64,000 bases of DNA from Lunularia cruciata. Its lineage: Eukaryota; Streptophyta; Marchantiopsida; Lunulariales; Lunulariaceae. This document shows positions 11,130 to 23,885 of the stretch, piece after piece. Positions within the stretch are counted from its first letter, which is position 1; the number at the start of each line of letters is the position of its first letter. The notes beneath the pieces were generated by a model that made no database searches, was not told where the DNA came from, and was given only the letters and a program-made list of their open reading frames with translations. The translations under genes were made by a program, and so were the position numbers. Where the stretch lies: assembly GCA_948567375.1 (NCBI GenBank), contig OX419756.1, forward strand, positions 72,022,552-72,086,551, in the 5' to 3' direction.

Positions 11130-11821
11130 TGTGAGCCGGCCTGTCTCTCACTCAGAATGAACCTCTGATGGCTATTATGGTAGCGCACCATGGACTAAGA
11201 AGGCAAGGAACCCCAACTCCATCATACTCCTCCAAGGCTAACACTCCAAGACTCAAGACATTGCTCACTAGAGAACTCAATGAGAGAGAGATAGTTGCAA
11301 ATGAAAGGATGATGAGTACCTCCTCACCCCTTGTTTATATATTTGTGAAATAATTACGTACCAAAGTTACTAATTACCGTAGTAACTCAAGTTACTGGAC
11401 TAAAAGTCAAGTAAAGTCAAAAAGTAGAAAGGAATATCCATTCACATGGGCATATTCCCCTAAGCATGTGGTCTTATCTTGACCCAACCACTAAGTCAAG
11501 GATTCCTTCACATGAGCTATCCTTGGACTAAAGAAGAATCCAAAACAAAAAGGTTTGCGGGCCCAAGAGTTCTCAACTCTTTCCTCAAAGCCAAACACCT
11601 AGGAATAATACCAAGTCAACACACTAAAATCCAAAATAGTGGTGCTCATCTTTTCTACTTCCTCTAAAGTAAAGTCTGCTCTATCTTAGCTATGACTAAC
11701 TTTAGCTAAACATGACTAATATAGAACCATCCTTTATCTCTATATAAATAATATCTCTTAAGTACTTGTAATACCAAGCTAAATATCACAATAACACACA
11801 CATGCACAAATGGGTGTTACA
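11130..11821 (-). repeat. 3' LTR of C1
   Basis: 692 bp, reading TGTGAGCC to GGGTGTTACA on the forward strand (TGTAACACCC to GGCTCACA in element orientation). Same length as its partner at 18264-18955. Confidence 0.95.
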
Positions 11822-11840
11822 TTTACCCCCGGACTAAGTT

Positions 11841-11862
11841 TTCACTTTGTCCTCAAAGTGAA
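11841..11862 (-). other. Hairpin next to the polypurine tract of C1
   Basis: TTCACTTTG and CAAAGTGAA form a perfect 9-bp stem with a 4-nt loop, between the end of pol and the short purine tract GGGGGTAAA that borders the 3' LTR. The same hairpin is intact at 55583-55604. Confidence 0.7.
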
Positions 11863-11869
11863 GGCCTCT

Positions 11870-14800
11870 CTACCTTCTATGGTACATCTTCAACTTATCA
11901 TGGTTAATCCTATCAAAGTGTCTTCCTCCCAACTCCTTGAGATCATAGGTGTAATTGCCCCAAACCTTCTCCACTATGAAAGGTCCAAAGTACTTAGGCA
12001 AAAACTTCTTTTGCACTCTCTTGAATCGAATGGAATCAAACAACATTACCCAATCACCTTCCTTGAAAGGCTCCACCTTCTTCTTGCCTTGCCTCTTGTC
12101 ATAGCTCTCCTTTTGTTTCCTTTGGGCTTGCTCCACTCGAACCATAGCAACTGCTCTTGCCTCTTCCAACTCCATGAGTTGATCCTTCCTTGACTTCTCT
12201 GCATCACCTCCTTGTGCTTTCTTCAATCTCCTATGAATGCTTTGGAAGGTAGGAAGATCAAAGTGAATAGGTAAGGTAGAATCAATACCATACACCAATT
12301 GAAATGGAGAATATCCGGTGGAAGTCTTCATGGTTGTTCTATACTCCCATAAAACTGCATGAATCCTCTTGTCCCAATGATGTTTAGCCCCCTCCATTTC
12401 TGCATCTTTGGCCAACATCATGCACAAGGTCTGATTGGTTCTCTCTGCCAAGCCATTGGAATTTGGCTTATAGGATGTAGTTACTCTATGTGTGATAGAG
12501 AAATGTCGTAGCATGGCTATAGTAATGCTTCCTGTAAACTCTCCTCCTCTATCAGAAACCAACTCCAAAGGGCATCCAAACCTAGTGATAATGCGTTCAT
12601 AAAGAAATCTCCCAACTTCATCTTCATTCTTTTCCCTCAATGGTCTAGCCTCAACTCACTTAGTAAGGTAATCAGTAACTACCACAATGTACCGATTGTT
12701 CCTTGGGGTTCTATTGAGAGGACCTATAAAATCAATTCCCCACTTCTCAAAAGGTCCTAGCAATGGAATTGATCTAAGTGGTAGAGTGGATGTAGACTTT
12801 CTAGCAAAAGCTTGACAAACATGACAAGTTTTGCAATAATCAAGATAATCCTTAAAAATCCCTCTCCAATGGTAACCTGCATCTAGAATCTTGAAAGCAG
12901 TCACCTTTCCTGCAAAGTGTCCTCCACATACTAAACCTTCATGAAACTCCTTTATGAGTAGGATAGACTCTTCCTTACCCACTGCTCTTCGAAGTAGACC
13001 ATCTGCTCCTTGGTGAAAAAGAATATCCTCCACCATTGTGTAAGGTCTAGATCTTGCTGCAAGGGCCTTCCTCTCCCTAGCATGCATCCCTTCTGGATAG
13101 TTACCTTTTGTCACAAAATCCACAATCTCCTTGTACTCCATTGGAACCTCTTGAGTGACTGAGATTGTCATGAGCTCCTCATCCGGGAAGGAATCATCCA
13201 CTGGCTCATCTCTATCATGATCATAGGCTCTAGATAATAAATCAGCATTTGCATGTTTCTTTCCTGGCCTATCTTCAATGGTGTAGTCATACTCAGACAA
13301 GAGTATCATCCACCTTGCTAGTCTCCCTTCAACATTAGGCTTGTTGAAGATGTACTTCAAAGCCTTGTGATCCGTGACAATGGTGGCTTTCCCTCCAATC
13401 AAGTAGTGTCTAAACTTCTTGAGACCAAAGATCACTGCCAACCCTTCTTTCTCCGTGACAGAGTAGTTCTTCTCTGCTGAAACCATCTGCCTACTAGCAT
13501 AAGCTATTAGATGATCATGGCCATCTTGGTCTAATTGACTAAGAGTGCATCCTATAGCTACATTAGAAGCATCAGTGTAGAGGATGAAAGGCTTACTCCA
13601 ATCAGGTTTAGCAAGAATTGGAGCTACAACAAGGGATTGCTTGAGCTCCTCAAAAGCTTTGAGAGCGTCCTTGTCTTCCAAAATCACCATGTAATCTACA
13701 CGCTTCTTCATGTAGATGCTCAATGCATAAGCCTTGTTGGAAAATGAGAAGATGAACCTCCTATAGTACCCAACCATTCCCAAGAATTGGCGTAACTTTG
13801 TCAAGCTTGAAGGGAATGGAAGGTATGAGATTTTCCTCACCTTCTCAAGATCAACTGCTATTCCATCCTTGGAGATGATGTGCCCCAAAAGTAGACCTTC
13901 TTCACATCCAAAAATGCACTTCTCTGGGTTGAGTGATGCATTTGCCTCATCCAAGCGTTGCAAGACTTTGATTAGGTGCTCAAAGTGCTCCTCCTTGCTC
14001 CCATCGACACAAAAGTCATCAATGAAATCTCTCACATATTTCCCAATGAAAGGTTCAAATACCTTGTTCATGAACCGTTGGAATGTGGCTGGAGCATTGC
14101 AAAGCCCAAAAGGCATGACCTTGAAAGCGTAAGTTCCCCAAGGTGTGGTGAATGTGGTGAGTTGTTGATGCTCTAGTGCAATCTTGATTTGGTTATATCC
14201 ACTATAACCATCTCCAAAACTGTACCTCTCATGACCTGCAACCTCCTCCAAGATCTCATCAATGAATGGCAATGGGTAGTAGTCCTTCTTGGTAATAGCA
14301 TTGAGCTTCTTGTAATCCACACATACCCGAAGCTTGCCATTCTTTTTCTTCACAATGACAATTGGAGACACCCATTCTGAATTCTCCACCTCAAAGATAA
14401 ATCCAGCCTCCTTGAGCTTATCAATCTCCTCCTTCACAACCAAAGATATTGGTGGGCTAATGCGATGTTGCTTTTGGCGGATTGGTCTTGCATGTGACTC
14501 CACCTCTATCTTGTGCTCCTCCAAGGTGACTTCCTTCAAATCCTTGTAACTAAAAGCAAACACATGGATGAACTTGCGGAAAATCTCCTCAAATCTCACC
14601 TTCTCCTCCTTGGTAACATTTGGGCCATACTTGAGGGTAGCTAACCTTCTCTCTACCTCCTCAAGTGTCAATGGTGATTTTTCTAGGTCCTTCAAAACCT
14701 CGGGCTTAGGTGCAAAATCCATAGCACACAAAGGATACACATCTGAATCAGATTCAGATTCATCCTCCTCCGTGGAAGTCTCCTCTTCCATGCTTGTGTC

Positions 14801-16695
14801 CACACTTGAAGCTCCTTCTTCAGAATCTGATTCCCAATAATCAGAAGATGGGGTATTTGAATGTGAAGTGTTGGTGGTGTTAGTCACAAGAACAGTGACT
14901 CTATGGTTTGATGGCCCAATCCTCAAGTACCCTTTGTGCCATCGATCAGTTGTGCGTGCTGCTCTCAACCATGGCCTCCCAAGAAGTAAGTCATAGCTTG
15001 AATCCTTCAAGACTTGGAAAGTCATGAGATTTTGAACTCCCATAATTGAAACTACCACTTTATCCATCACCCCTACTGGTCAAACTTGTTGCTTGTTTGC
15101 CATGCTCACCACAAATGTTGAAGCTCTTGAGGGTATCATACCCAACTTCTTCATCAACCTTTCTGACATGGCATTCACTGCTGATCCTCCATCAACCAAT
15201 GCATCCTTGATGTTGTGACCATTCACTCTCACATCAATCTTGGAGGCATATTCACAAGCCTCCCATGGTGCTGGCTTGGCATCCACCACCCCATTGATAC
15301 TGGAAGTTTTGCCTTCTTCTTCTTCTTGCTCCTTGTAGAACTCAAACCACCTCTAAGCTCCTTTCTCAAGGTAGGGTTCAAAGCAATTAATTGGCCCACT
15401 GTGATGTTAGCCTTGTGACTACCAACATCCTCCAACACATTGTAGTTCCATTGTTGCTTTGAGATCAAGAAGTCCTCCATCCCCAACTTCTTCCTTGGAG
15501 TCTTTGTCGTTGATGGTGTTGAGGTGCGAGTGCTCCTTGTAGACATAGGAGTATCCTTGCTTGAAGTAAATCCTTGAGAAGAGTGAACATCCTCTGCAAA
15601 ACGAGCTCTCTTCTTCTCTTGTGCCAAAAGCTCCAAATTAAGACCCTTGGAGTTTGAGCACTCTCCCTTCTCATACTTGCTCTCAACCACATCTATGGAT
15701 GCTATCCCCTTACCTTTGTTGGGATTAGGAGCCACTTGGGTTTCACTACCTCCCTCTTTCCCTCTATTGGCTCCCTCATAACCCCTTCCTCCATAGTAAG
15801 TGGAATTTGGGCAATTCCTTTGGATATGGCCTCTTCCTCCACAACCAAAACAATTTCTATAATTGAAATTGTTGGCTGGTTGGCCTCCTCTATATGGATA
15901 GTTTCCATAACTCCTAGGCCCTCTCCCTACATTCTGATCCACCTCTCTCTTCTCCCATAGTTGCACCACATTGATCTTGAGATCCGCAAGTTGTTCTGTG
16001 ATGGTTTGGAGTGGATCCTTTGGTGGAGGTGCAAGAACTAGAGCAACTACTACTTGTGGTGCAACCCTTGTCACCAAAGTATCAGAAGTTCCACCATACT
16101 TGTAGCCTTGAGGAGGATGCACAACCTCCTTCACCACCAAATCACTCTCATCCCCTTCCAAACTCTCCTCCATACGAATTGCGATCTTGATAGCTTCAAC
16201 CTTGGAAGAAGGTTTCTCATATCTCACCTTGCTTCTAATTTGTGGTCTCAACCCTCCCACAAAATTCTTGGTGAGCATGGCCCCTATGCCAATCATTGTA
16301 GTCTCCACATCATCCCCACCCTTCCTCAACACTATGCGAAATCTGGACTCCAACTTTTCCACTCTTTCCACATAGACTCTCACTTTCTCTCCATCTCCTT
16401 GCTTGAGAAATGTAACCTCACTCATCAATCTCTCATAACTCTCATCAGGAAGAAAGTTCTCAATGAGTGCTGAAGTCAAAGTCTCCCAAGACTCCTCTTC
16501 CCCCTCTCTCTTCTCTCTCTTTTGGTATTCTGACTCATACCATGTAAGTGCTGCATCCTCAAAGAAATCTGGTAATAATGAGGCCCACTCATTCTTCCTC
16601 CTCTCATTGTTTCCTATGCAAGCTCTCTTGAAGTCTCTCACAAAGGCCTCCACATCTTCTCCATCCTTGCCAAAGAAAACCGGAAGTTTCCCCAT
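11870..16695 (-). pseudogene. C1 gag-pol polyprotein, three lesions
   Basis: Collinear with the intact 1608-codon frame at 55612-60438. The ATG at 16695 and gag (to about 15290) are sound, including the CFGCGGRGHIQRNC zinc knuckle. A C-run that is CCCCC in the intact copy is CCCC near 15290, shifting the frame. A second lesion turns CGA into TGA at about 15079, and a third turns the tryptophan codon TGG into TGA at about 12655 in integrase. Otherwise protease (DGGS), RT (FIDDF), RNase H (TDAS) and integrase with DD35E are preserved. Both point changes are C:G to T:A. A Tyr-to-Asp change follows the RT catalytic motif (FCVDGS versus FCVYGS). Confidence 0.95.
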
Positions 16696-16929
16696 CTTAA
16701 CCCCTCACTATCTTTCTTTTCTCTCAACTTTTTTTTCTCTTTTCTTTTCTCTCACTCTATTACTAATAGAGTATATACATGACTAACACCATCTGAGAAT
16801 AATCCACTCTAGGGAACACAAAAGGTTCAGGTTGCTCCAAGATTTCTATAGCAACATCAAATCCTAGAGTGCATATTAATCTAACTCTCATGGATAGTTT
16901 ATCCATAAGTTGAAAGATTATCTCCATCA

Positions 16930-17404
16930 CTAATCTTGAGAACTAGCTGATGAAGGTGGTAGTATTTCTGTAGCTGTACTTAGACTCTCTCCAAGATCCT
17001 TCACCAAAGTTTCCAAAAGTGCTTTTACTCCACTACACTCATGTCCTTTTTGGAAGTCCTTCAACTCCACAAACCTCACACAACTCCTTGGTCTTAGATC
17101 TTCTCCCTCCCAATCTTGGTGAAGAAGGTCCAACATGCAAACCCAAGTCAAGTAAGCCTCTCCTTTCCCTCAATCTCTTGCTCTCAAAGGTCAATGGACA
17201 TGAACTTGCCTTATGTCCCTTCTCTCCACATAGAAAGCACTTAGACTCACTCTTTCCACCAAGTGGTGTAGGTTTTTGGATCCTCTCAATACTCTCTTCA
17301 AATTCTATTGTAAACTCTCTTTTCCTCAAATCAACCCCTACAATCACCTCAAACCCTTGGGGAACCTTGCATAATCTCAATTTCCACTCTTGATGACCCT
17401 CCAT
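16930..17404 (-). pseudogene. C1 leader ORF, zinc-knuckle protein, frameshifted
   Basis: Homologue of the 157-residue leader protein of the intact C element (60678-61151). The ATG at 17404 and first part, including the zinc knuckle CFLCGEKGHKASSC, are open to 17039. One extra T in a T-run near 17050 shifts the frame, and the C-terminal part continues in the frame that ends at 16930. Confidence 0.8.
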
Positions 17405-18241
17405 GTTCCCAAGATGAATCTAAACACTCAAACATGCTTTTTGTTGATCTCAAACTTCTCATGCATGAGATCTCCACTCTGCAGAATTGACCCTTCTTCA
17501 CAATGTCACTCAAATCTCCCGACCAATATGTCACAGTCCTCTGAAATTTTGCACACTTGATAATAACTCCAATGCGTCCCTCCTTGCAAAGTTTCAAATC
17601 TTTTCAGCGAGCCATTTGGCCTAGACACCTTTCTATTCAGCACCCATATTTCAGATTTGGTCTGAAAACCACCCCCATCACTTCAAAAACTCATTTCTCC
17701 CTACACAAGAACGATCTCTCTCTAATTTCTGTGGCAGCAGGTAGGATACAATGCACTAAATGTTTTTGGAAATTTTCAGGACAATTCACTGAAAATTGAA
17801 GAAATGGTAGACTCTGTACAATTTTCCAGAGAGCATGCAGTTACGGGAGCACTTTACCCTATCAACTTTCAAAAATTCTAGCCCAATGCGCATAGAAGCT
17901 CTCTCAATAATTTCAAGTGTGCTAACTGAAAGATAACCCAAGCTATCATGTGTAGAAATCTCAAGTCCAGAGCTCAAACTTGAGATTTTGCCCAAAATCA
18001 CCTTAATCCCCAAAATCTGCAATCCACCTCACACAATCTCTCCAATTCCCCTCATGTGTACAAGATGTACAAAATCACCTCAAAGACATCATAATGAACT
18101 ATAGGGTATAAAAATGGATCTTGGTTCTCTAACATAAGTTAAGCCCTCTCCTCTCCTAATGTTCTCTCCAAGTGAGCTCTCATAGCCTCCTTCTGCCTAA
18201 TGTAGAATTGGACGCGGAACATTATCTTGCCTTCTAGAGAA

Positions 18242-18259
18242 GTCCCGGCAATGGAACCA
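18242..18259 (-). other. Primer binding site of C1
   Basis: In element orientation TGGTTCCATTGCCGGGAC, one mismatch from the tRNA-Glu complement seen in the copy at 61990-62007. It lies 4 nt from the 5' LTR. Confidence 0.85.
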
Positions 18260-18263
18260 AAAA

Positions 18264-18955
18264 TGTGAGCCGGCCTGTCTCTCACTCAGGATGAACCTCT
18301 GATGGCTATTATGGTAGCGCACCATGGACTAAGAACGCAAGGAACCCCAACTCTATCATACTCTTCCAAGGCTAACACTCCAAGACTCAAGACATTGCTC
18401 ACTAGAGAACTCAATGAGAGAGAGATAGTTGCAAATGAAAGGATGATGAGTACCTCCTCACCCCTTGTTTATATATTTGTGAAATAATTACGTACCAAAG
18501 TTACTAATTACCGTAGTAACTCAAGTTACTGGACTAAAAGTCAAGTAAAGTCAAAAAGTAGAAAGGAATATCCATTCACATGGGCATATTCCCCTAAGCA
18601 TATTGTCTTATCTTGACCCAACCACTAAGTCAAGGATTCCTTCACATGAGCTATCCTTGGACTAAAGAAGAATCCAAAACAAAAAGGTTTGCGGGCCCAA
18701 GAGTTCTCAACTCTTTCCTCAAAGCCAAACACCTAGGCATAATACCAAGTCAACACACTAAAATCCAAAATAGTGATGCTCATCTTTTCTACTTCCTCTA
18801 AAGTAAAGTCCACTCTATCTTAGCTATGACTAACTTTAGCTAAATATGACTAATATAGAACCATCCTTTATCTCTATATAAATAATATCTCTTAAGTACT
18901 TGTAATACCAAGCTAAATATCACAATAACACACACATGCACAAATGGGTGTTACA
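18264..18955 (-). repeat. 5' LTR of C1
   Basis: 692 bp. It carries the LTR promoter on the reverse strand with a TATATAAAC box near 18470. Confidence 0.95.
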
Positions 18956-19795
18956 GTACACAATTTCACCAATTGAGCAAATTTAGTGATAGTGTGAAGA
19001 GAGGTTTTTGCAGAGTTGAGCTCTCATGCATGAGGAGTGTGAGAGCATTAAAAAGCATAATTGAGTGTTAAGACTCATTTTGGGAACATGGAGAGTCATG
19101 AAGAGTGGAAATTGAGGCTATACAAGGCTCCCCAAAGATTTGAGGTGAATTTAGGGATGGATTTTAGGAAAAGAGAGTTTAAATAGAATTTGAAAAGAGT
19201 GTTGAAAGGATTCAAAAACATACACTACTTAGAGGAAAGGGTGAGTCTAAGTATTTTTTTGTGGAAAGAAGAGACATAAGTCAAGTTCATATCCATTGGC
19301 CTTTCAGAGCAAGAGATTGAGTAAAAGGAGAGGCTTACTTGACTTAGGTTTGCATTTTGGACCTTCTTCACTAAGATTGGGACGGAGAAGATCTAAGACC
19401 AAGGAGTTATGTGAGGTTTGTGGAGTGTAAGTACTTCCAAAAGGACATGAGTGTAGTGGAGAAACAACACTTTTGGAGACTTTGGTGAAGGATCTTGGAG
19501 AGAATCTTATTATAGCTATATAAATACTAGCACTTTCATCAACTAGTTCTCAAGATTAGTGATGGAGATAATCCTTCAATTTATGGATAAACTATCCATG
19601 AGAGTTTGACTAATATGCACTCTAGGATTTGATATTGCTATAGAAATCTTGGAGCAACCTAAGTTTTTGTGTTCCCTAAGATGGATAATTCTCAAATAGT
19701 GTTAGTCATGTACATACTTTATTAGGTATAGAGTGAGAGAAAATAAAAGAAAAAAAGGAAAGATTGAGAGAAAACAAAGATAGTGAGTGGTTAAA
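18956..19795 (+). mobile_element. Leader of truncated C element (left arm, part 2)
   Basis: Resumes the leader interrupted at 11130. It contains a decayed leader ORF starting at the ATG near 19087 (same MESH-EWKLRL start as the intact copy) with multiple stops, then the A-rich stretch that precedes gag. Confidence 0.75.
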
Positions 19796-20455
19796 ATGGG
19801 GAAATTTCTAGTTTTCTTTGGCAAGAATGGAGAAGATGTGGAGACTTTTGCGAGACTTCAAGAGAGCTTGCATAGGAAAAAATTAGAGGAGAAAGAATGA
19901 GTGGGCTTCATTATTACCAAATTTCTTTGAAGATGCAACACTTACATGGTATGAGTCAGAATACCAAAAGATAGAGAAGGGAGATGAGCAAGAAGAGTCT
20001 TGGGAGAGTTTGACTTCAACACTCATTGAGAACTTTCTTCTAGATGAGAGTTATGAGAGATTGATGAGTGAGGTAACCTTCTTCAAACAAGGAGATGGAG
20101 AGAAAGTGAGAGTCTATGTAGAAAGAGTGGAGAAGTTAGAGTCCAAATTTTGCATAGTGTTGAAGAAAGGTGGGTATGATGTGGAGACTACTTTGATTGG
20201 CATAGGAGCCATGTTCACCAAGAATTTTTTGGGAGAGTTGAGACACAAATAAGAAGCAAGGTAAGATATGAAAAATCTTCTTCCAAGGTTGAAGTTATCA
20301 AGATTGCAATTCATATGGAGGAGAGTCTGGAAGAGGATGAGAGTGATTTGGTGGTGAAGGAGGTTGTGTATCCTCCTCAAGGTTACAAGTATGGTGGAAC
20401 TTCTGATACTTTGGTGACAAGAGTCGCACCACAAGTGGTAGTTGCTATAATTTTG
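19796..20455 (+). pseudogene. Truncated C gag (left arm)
   Basis: Starts with the conserved ATG and gag N-terminus and covers about 220 codons with at least one frameshift near 19850 and another near 20250. It ends abruptly at about 20455, where reverse-oriented C gag begins. No protease or polymerase follows. Confidence 0.8.
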
Positions 20456-21233
20456 TAGCTCTACCTACATTCTAATCCACCTCTCTCTTCTCCCATAGTT
20501 GCATTATATTGATCTTGAGATCTACAAGTTATTCTATCATGGTTTGAAGTAAATCTTTTGATAGAAATGCAGGAATTGGAGCAACTACTACTTGTGGTGC
20601 AACCCTTTCCACCAATGTATCAAAAATTCCACCATACTTGTAGCCTTGAAGAGGATGTACAATCTCCTTCACCACCAAATCACTTTCATCCTCTTCCAAA
20701 ATCTCTTCCATACAAATTACAATCTTGATAGCTTCAACCTTAGAAGAAGATTTCTCATATCTCACCTTGCTTTTTATTTGTTGTCTCAACCTTCCCACAA
20801 AATTCTTGGTGAACATGGCTCCCATGCCAATCATAGTAGTCTCCACATCATCCCCACACTTCCCCAACACTATGCAAAATCTAGACTCTGACTTCTCTAC
20901 TTTTTTTACATAAACTCTCACTTTCTCTCCATCTCATTGTTTGATGGAGGTAACCTCACTCATTAGTCTCTCATAACTCTCATCTAGAAGAAAGTTCTCA
21001 ATGAATGTTGAAGTCGAACTCTCCCAAGACTCTTCTTGCCCATCTCTCTTCTCTATCTTTTGGTATTGTGACTCATACCATGTAAGTGTTGCATCTTCAA
21101 TGAAAGTTGGTAATAATGAAGCCCATTCATTCTTCCTCCTCTTATCTTTTCCTATGCAAAATCTCTTGAAATCTCTCATAAAAGTCTCTACAACTTCTCC
21201 ATCCTTGCTAAAGAAAAATGAAAGCTTCCTCAT
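20456..21233 (-). pseudogene. Truncated C gag (right arm)
   Basis: Reverse-strand gag beginning at the ATG at 21233 and running about 258 codons. It has stops near 20931 and 20528 and ends at the inverted junction before the zinc knuckle. The open pieces 20934-21233 and 20529-20921 show the expected TWYESQYQK, ENFLLDESYERLMSEV and FVGRLRQQI segments. Confidence 0.85.
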
Positions 21234-22793
21234 TTTAACCTCTCACTATCTTTGTTTTCTCTTAATCTTTTCTTTTTTTGTTTTCTTTTCTCTCACTCTA
21301 TAAATAATAGAATAGAATATATACATGATTAACACCATTTGAGAGTAATCTATCTTAGAGAACATAAAAACTTCAAGATACTCCAAGATTTCTAAAGCAA
21401 TATCAAATCCTAGAGTGCATATTAATTGATCGTGGATAGTTTATTTATAAATTGAAAGCTTATCTCCATCATTAATCTTGAGAACTAGTTGATAAAAAGT
21501 GGTAGTATTTTTGTAGATATGCTAAGATTCTCTCCAAGATCCTTCACCAAAGTTTTAATAAGTCCTTTTAATCCACTACACTCATGTTCTTTTGAAAGTC
21601 CTTCCACTCTACAAACCTTATACAAGTCCTTGGTCTTAGATCTTCTCCCTCCCAATCTTGGTGAAGAAGGTCCAACATGCAAGCCCAAGTCAAGTAAGCC
21701 TCTCTTTTCTTTCAATTTCTTGCTCTAAAAGGTCAATAGATATGAACTTGCCTTATATTCCTTCTCTCCACATAAAAAAAACTTAGACTCATTCTTTCCT
21801 CCAAGGAGTGTATGTTTTTGGATCCTCTCAACACTCTTAAAATTCTATTCTAAACTCTCTTTTCCTTAAAAATATCACTTAAATCATCTCAAATCCTTGG
21901 AAAACCTTTCATAGCCTCAATTTCCACTCTTTATGATCCTCCATAATCCCAAGATGAGTCTAAACACTCAAAGATGCTTTTTGTTGCTCTCACACTCATC
22001 ATGCATGAGATCTCAACTTTGTAGAATTGACCCCTCCTCACATGTCATTAAATTCTCTCAATTGGTATGTCTTAGTCCTCTTAAACTTTTTACACCTGGT
22101 CACAACCCCAATGTGTCCCTTCCAAAGATCTTTTCATTGAGCTATTTTGCCTAGGCACCTTTCTATTCAGTGCATATATTTTAGATTTGGTCTGAAAACC
22201 ACCCCCTTCACTTTAAAAACTCATAACTCCCTATGTAAGAAAAATCTCTCTCTCTAATTCTTGGGCCAAAAGGTAGGATACAATATGCTGAATTTTTTTA
22301 GAAAATTTCAAAATAATCCATTGAAAATTGAAGAAATGGTAGACTCTGTACAAATTTCCAAAGAGCATGCAATTTGAGGAATAGTTTACCCTCTCAAATT
22401 TCAAAACTTCTAGCTCAGTGCATGTACTAGCCCTCAAAATAATTATAAGTGGGCTAACTTAAGAACAGCTCAAGCTATCATGTGTAGAATTTCAATACCA
22501 AATCTCAAATTTCAAATTTTGTCCAAAATCACCATAATCCCCAAAATCTACAATCCCCCTCATACAACCTCTCCAAATCCTCTTATGTGTACAAGATGTA
22601 CAATAGCACCTCAAAGACATCATAATGAACTTCATGGTATAAAATGGGTCTTGGTTCTCTTATATAAATCAAACTCTCTCCTCCCATAATGTTCTTTCCA
22701 AGTGAGCTCTCATAGTCTCTTTCTATCTAATATAGAATTATACATGGAATATTATCTTGCCTTCTAGAGAGGTCCTCTCAACCAAACCAAAAA
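21234..22793 (-). mobile_element. Leader of truncated C element (right arm)
   Basis: Reverse-oriented C leader. The piece 21485-21715 retains the C-terminal part of the zinc-knuckle leader protein with the frame otherwise broken. A badly decayed primer site adjoins the LTR at 22794. Confidence 0.8.
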
Positions 22794-23483
22794 TGTAAGC
22801 CAACTTGTCTCTCATTCAAGATGACTTCTGATGGTTATTATGGTAGCCCATCATGGACTAAGAAGGCAAGAAACTCCATCATACTCCTCCAAGGCTAACA
22901 CTCCAAGAGTCAAGACATTGCTCACTTGATAACTCAGTGAGAGAGAGAGAGATAGATAATTGTAAATGAAAGGATCATGAGTACTTCCTCACCCCTAGTT
23001 TACATAATTTTGAAATAGTTACGTACCAAAGTTATATAATTATTGGAGTAACTCAGGTTATTAGGTAAAAGTCAAATAAAATCAAAGAGCTAAAGGAATA
23101 TCTATACTCATGGAAACTTTCTCCTAAGCATGTGGTCTTATCTTGACCCAACTACTAAATCAAGGATTTATTCACATGGGTTATCTTTGGACTATAGAAG
23201 AATCTGAAACAAAAAGGCTTGTGGATCCTAGAGTTCTTAATTCTTTCCTCAAAGTCAAAAACCTAGGAATAATACCAAGTCAACACACTAGAATCCAAAT
23301 ACTGGTGCTCATCTTTGCTACTTCTTCTAAAGTAAGATCTTCTCTATCTTAGCTATGACTAACTTTAGTTTATCATGATTAATGTAGACCATCCTTTATC
23401 TCTATATAAATAATATCTTTCAATTACTTATAATACCAAACTAAATATCACAATAGCGCATACATATAGAAATGGGTGTTACA
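22794..23483 (-). repeat. 5' LTR of truncated C element (right arm)
   Basis: 690 bp, reading TGTAAGCC to GGTGTTACA on the forward strand. Its outer flank (TAAC) does not match the flank outside the left arm (AGTC), so the inverted pair is not bounded by one target duplication. Confidence 0.85.
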
Positions 23484-23885
23484 TAACCAAATCAAAATCT
23501 TACTAGGAATGTCTTATCAACAGATCACCTGTTGTGAATTTTTTTATACTAGTCCTAAGGACCTCTTGGTACTAGTGCTCTATTTTGCTTCATGTTCATT
23601 GTCACATAAGATTGATAGTCATTGACAATCAAGAACATTAGAGAGTTTCAAAATTAGCTTTGATAAATGTTTACAAGATAAATAACATACTTGTAATTAT
23701 TTTTATTGAACTTTGTAAGGAGATGAGGTGCTAATAAATGAATACTCCATAAATTGAGTTATGGCATATTTTTTGCAAGTTGCATTCATTTTTAAAACTG
23801 AAGTACTATATTATGTATGTTTAGGATTGCCTTATTGAAATAAATGATTTTAAAAAGAGGTGACATGGCTTCTTGAGAAGGTTGC
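23484..23885. other. Unclassified A/T-rich sequence
   Basis: No open frame, repeat or retrotransposon motif recognised. It is the left flank of the G insertion and ends in the target site GTTGC. Confidence 0.5.
23881..23885. repeat. Target duplication GTTGC, left
   Basis: GTTGC precedes TGTGACAACCC and recurs at 25787-25791 right after GGTACCACA: an exact 5-bp duplication. Confidence 0.85.

Larger units (their letters stand above)
11130..18955 (-). mobile_element. Nearly intact family C retrotransposon (C1), nested in an older C element
   Basis: A 7826-bp reverse-strand element with two 692-bp LTRs, primer site, leader reading frame, gag-pol and a 4-bp target duplication GTAC. The LTRs differ at about 11 positions (1.6 percent) by eye, making it older than the copy at 54885. 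Gag-pol is broken by a single-base deletion and two nonsense changes. It sits inside the leader of a truncated C element in the opposite orientation, so the family inserted into itself. Confidence 0.95.

Noticed and set aside
11479-11667. A 62-codon frame repeated at 810, 11479, 18613, 32972, 55221 and 62348, and a 61-codon frame at 11168 and equivalents
   Set aside because: They are antisense frames in copies of the same LTR; their recurrence follows from LTR similarity, and changes between copies do not spare the protein.
15290-15300. Programmed frameshift at the gag-protease junction of C1
   Set aside because: The intact C2 has gag and pol in one frame; C1 simply lacks one C in a C-run.
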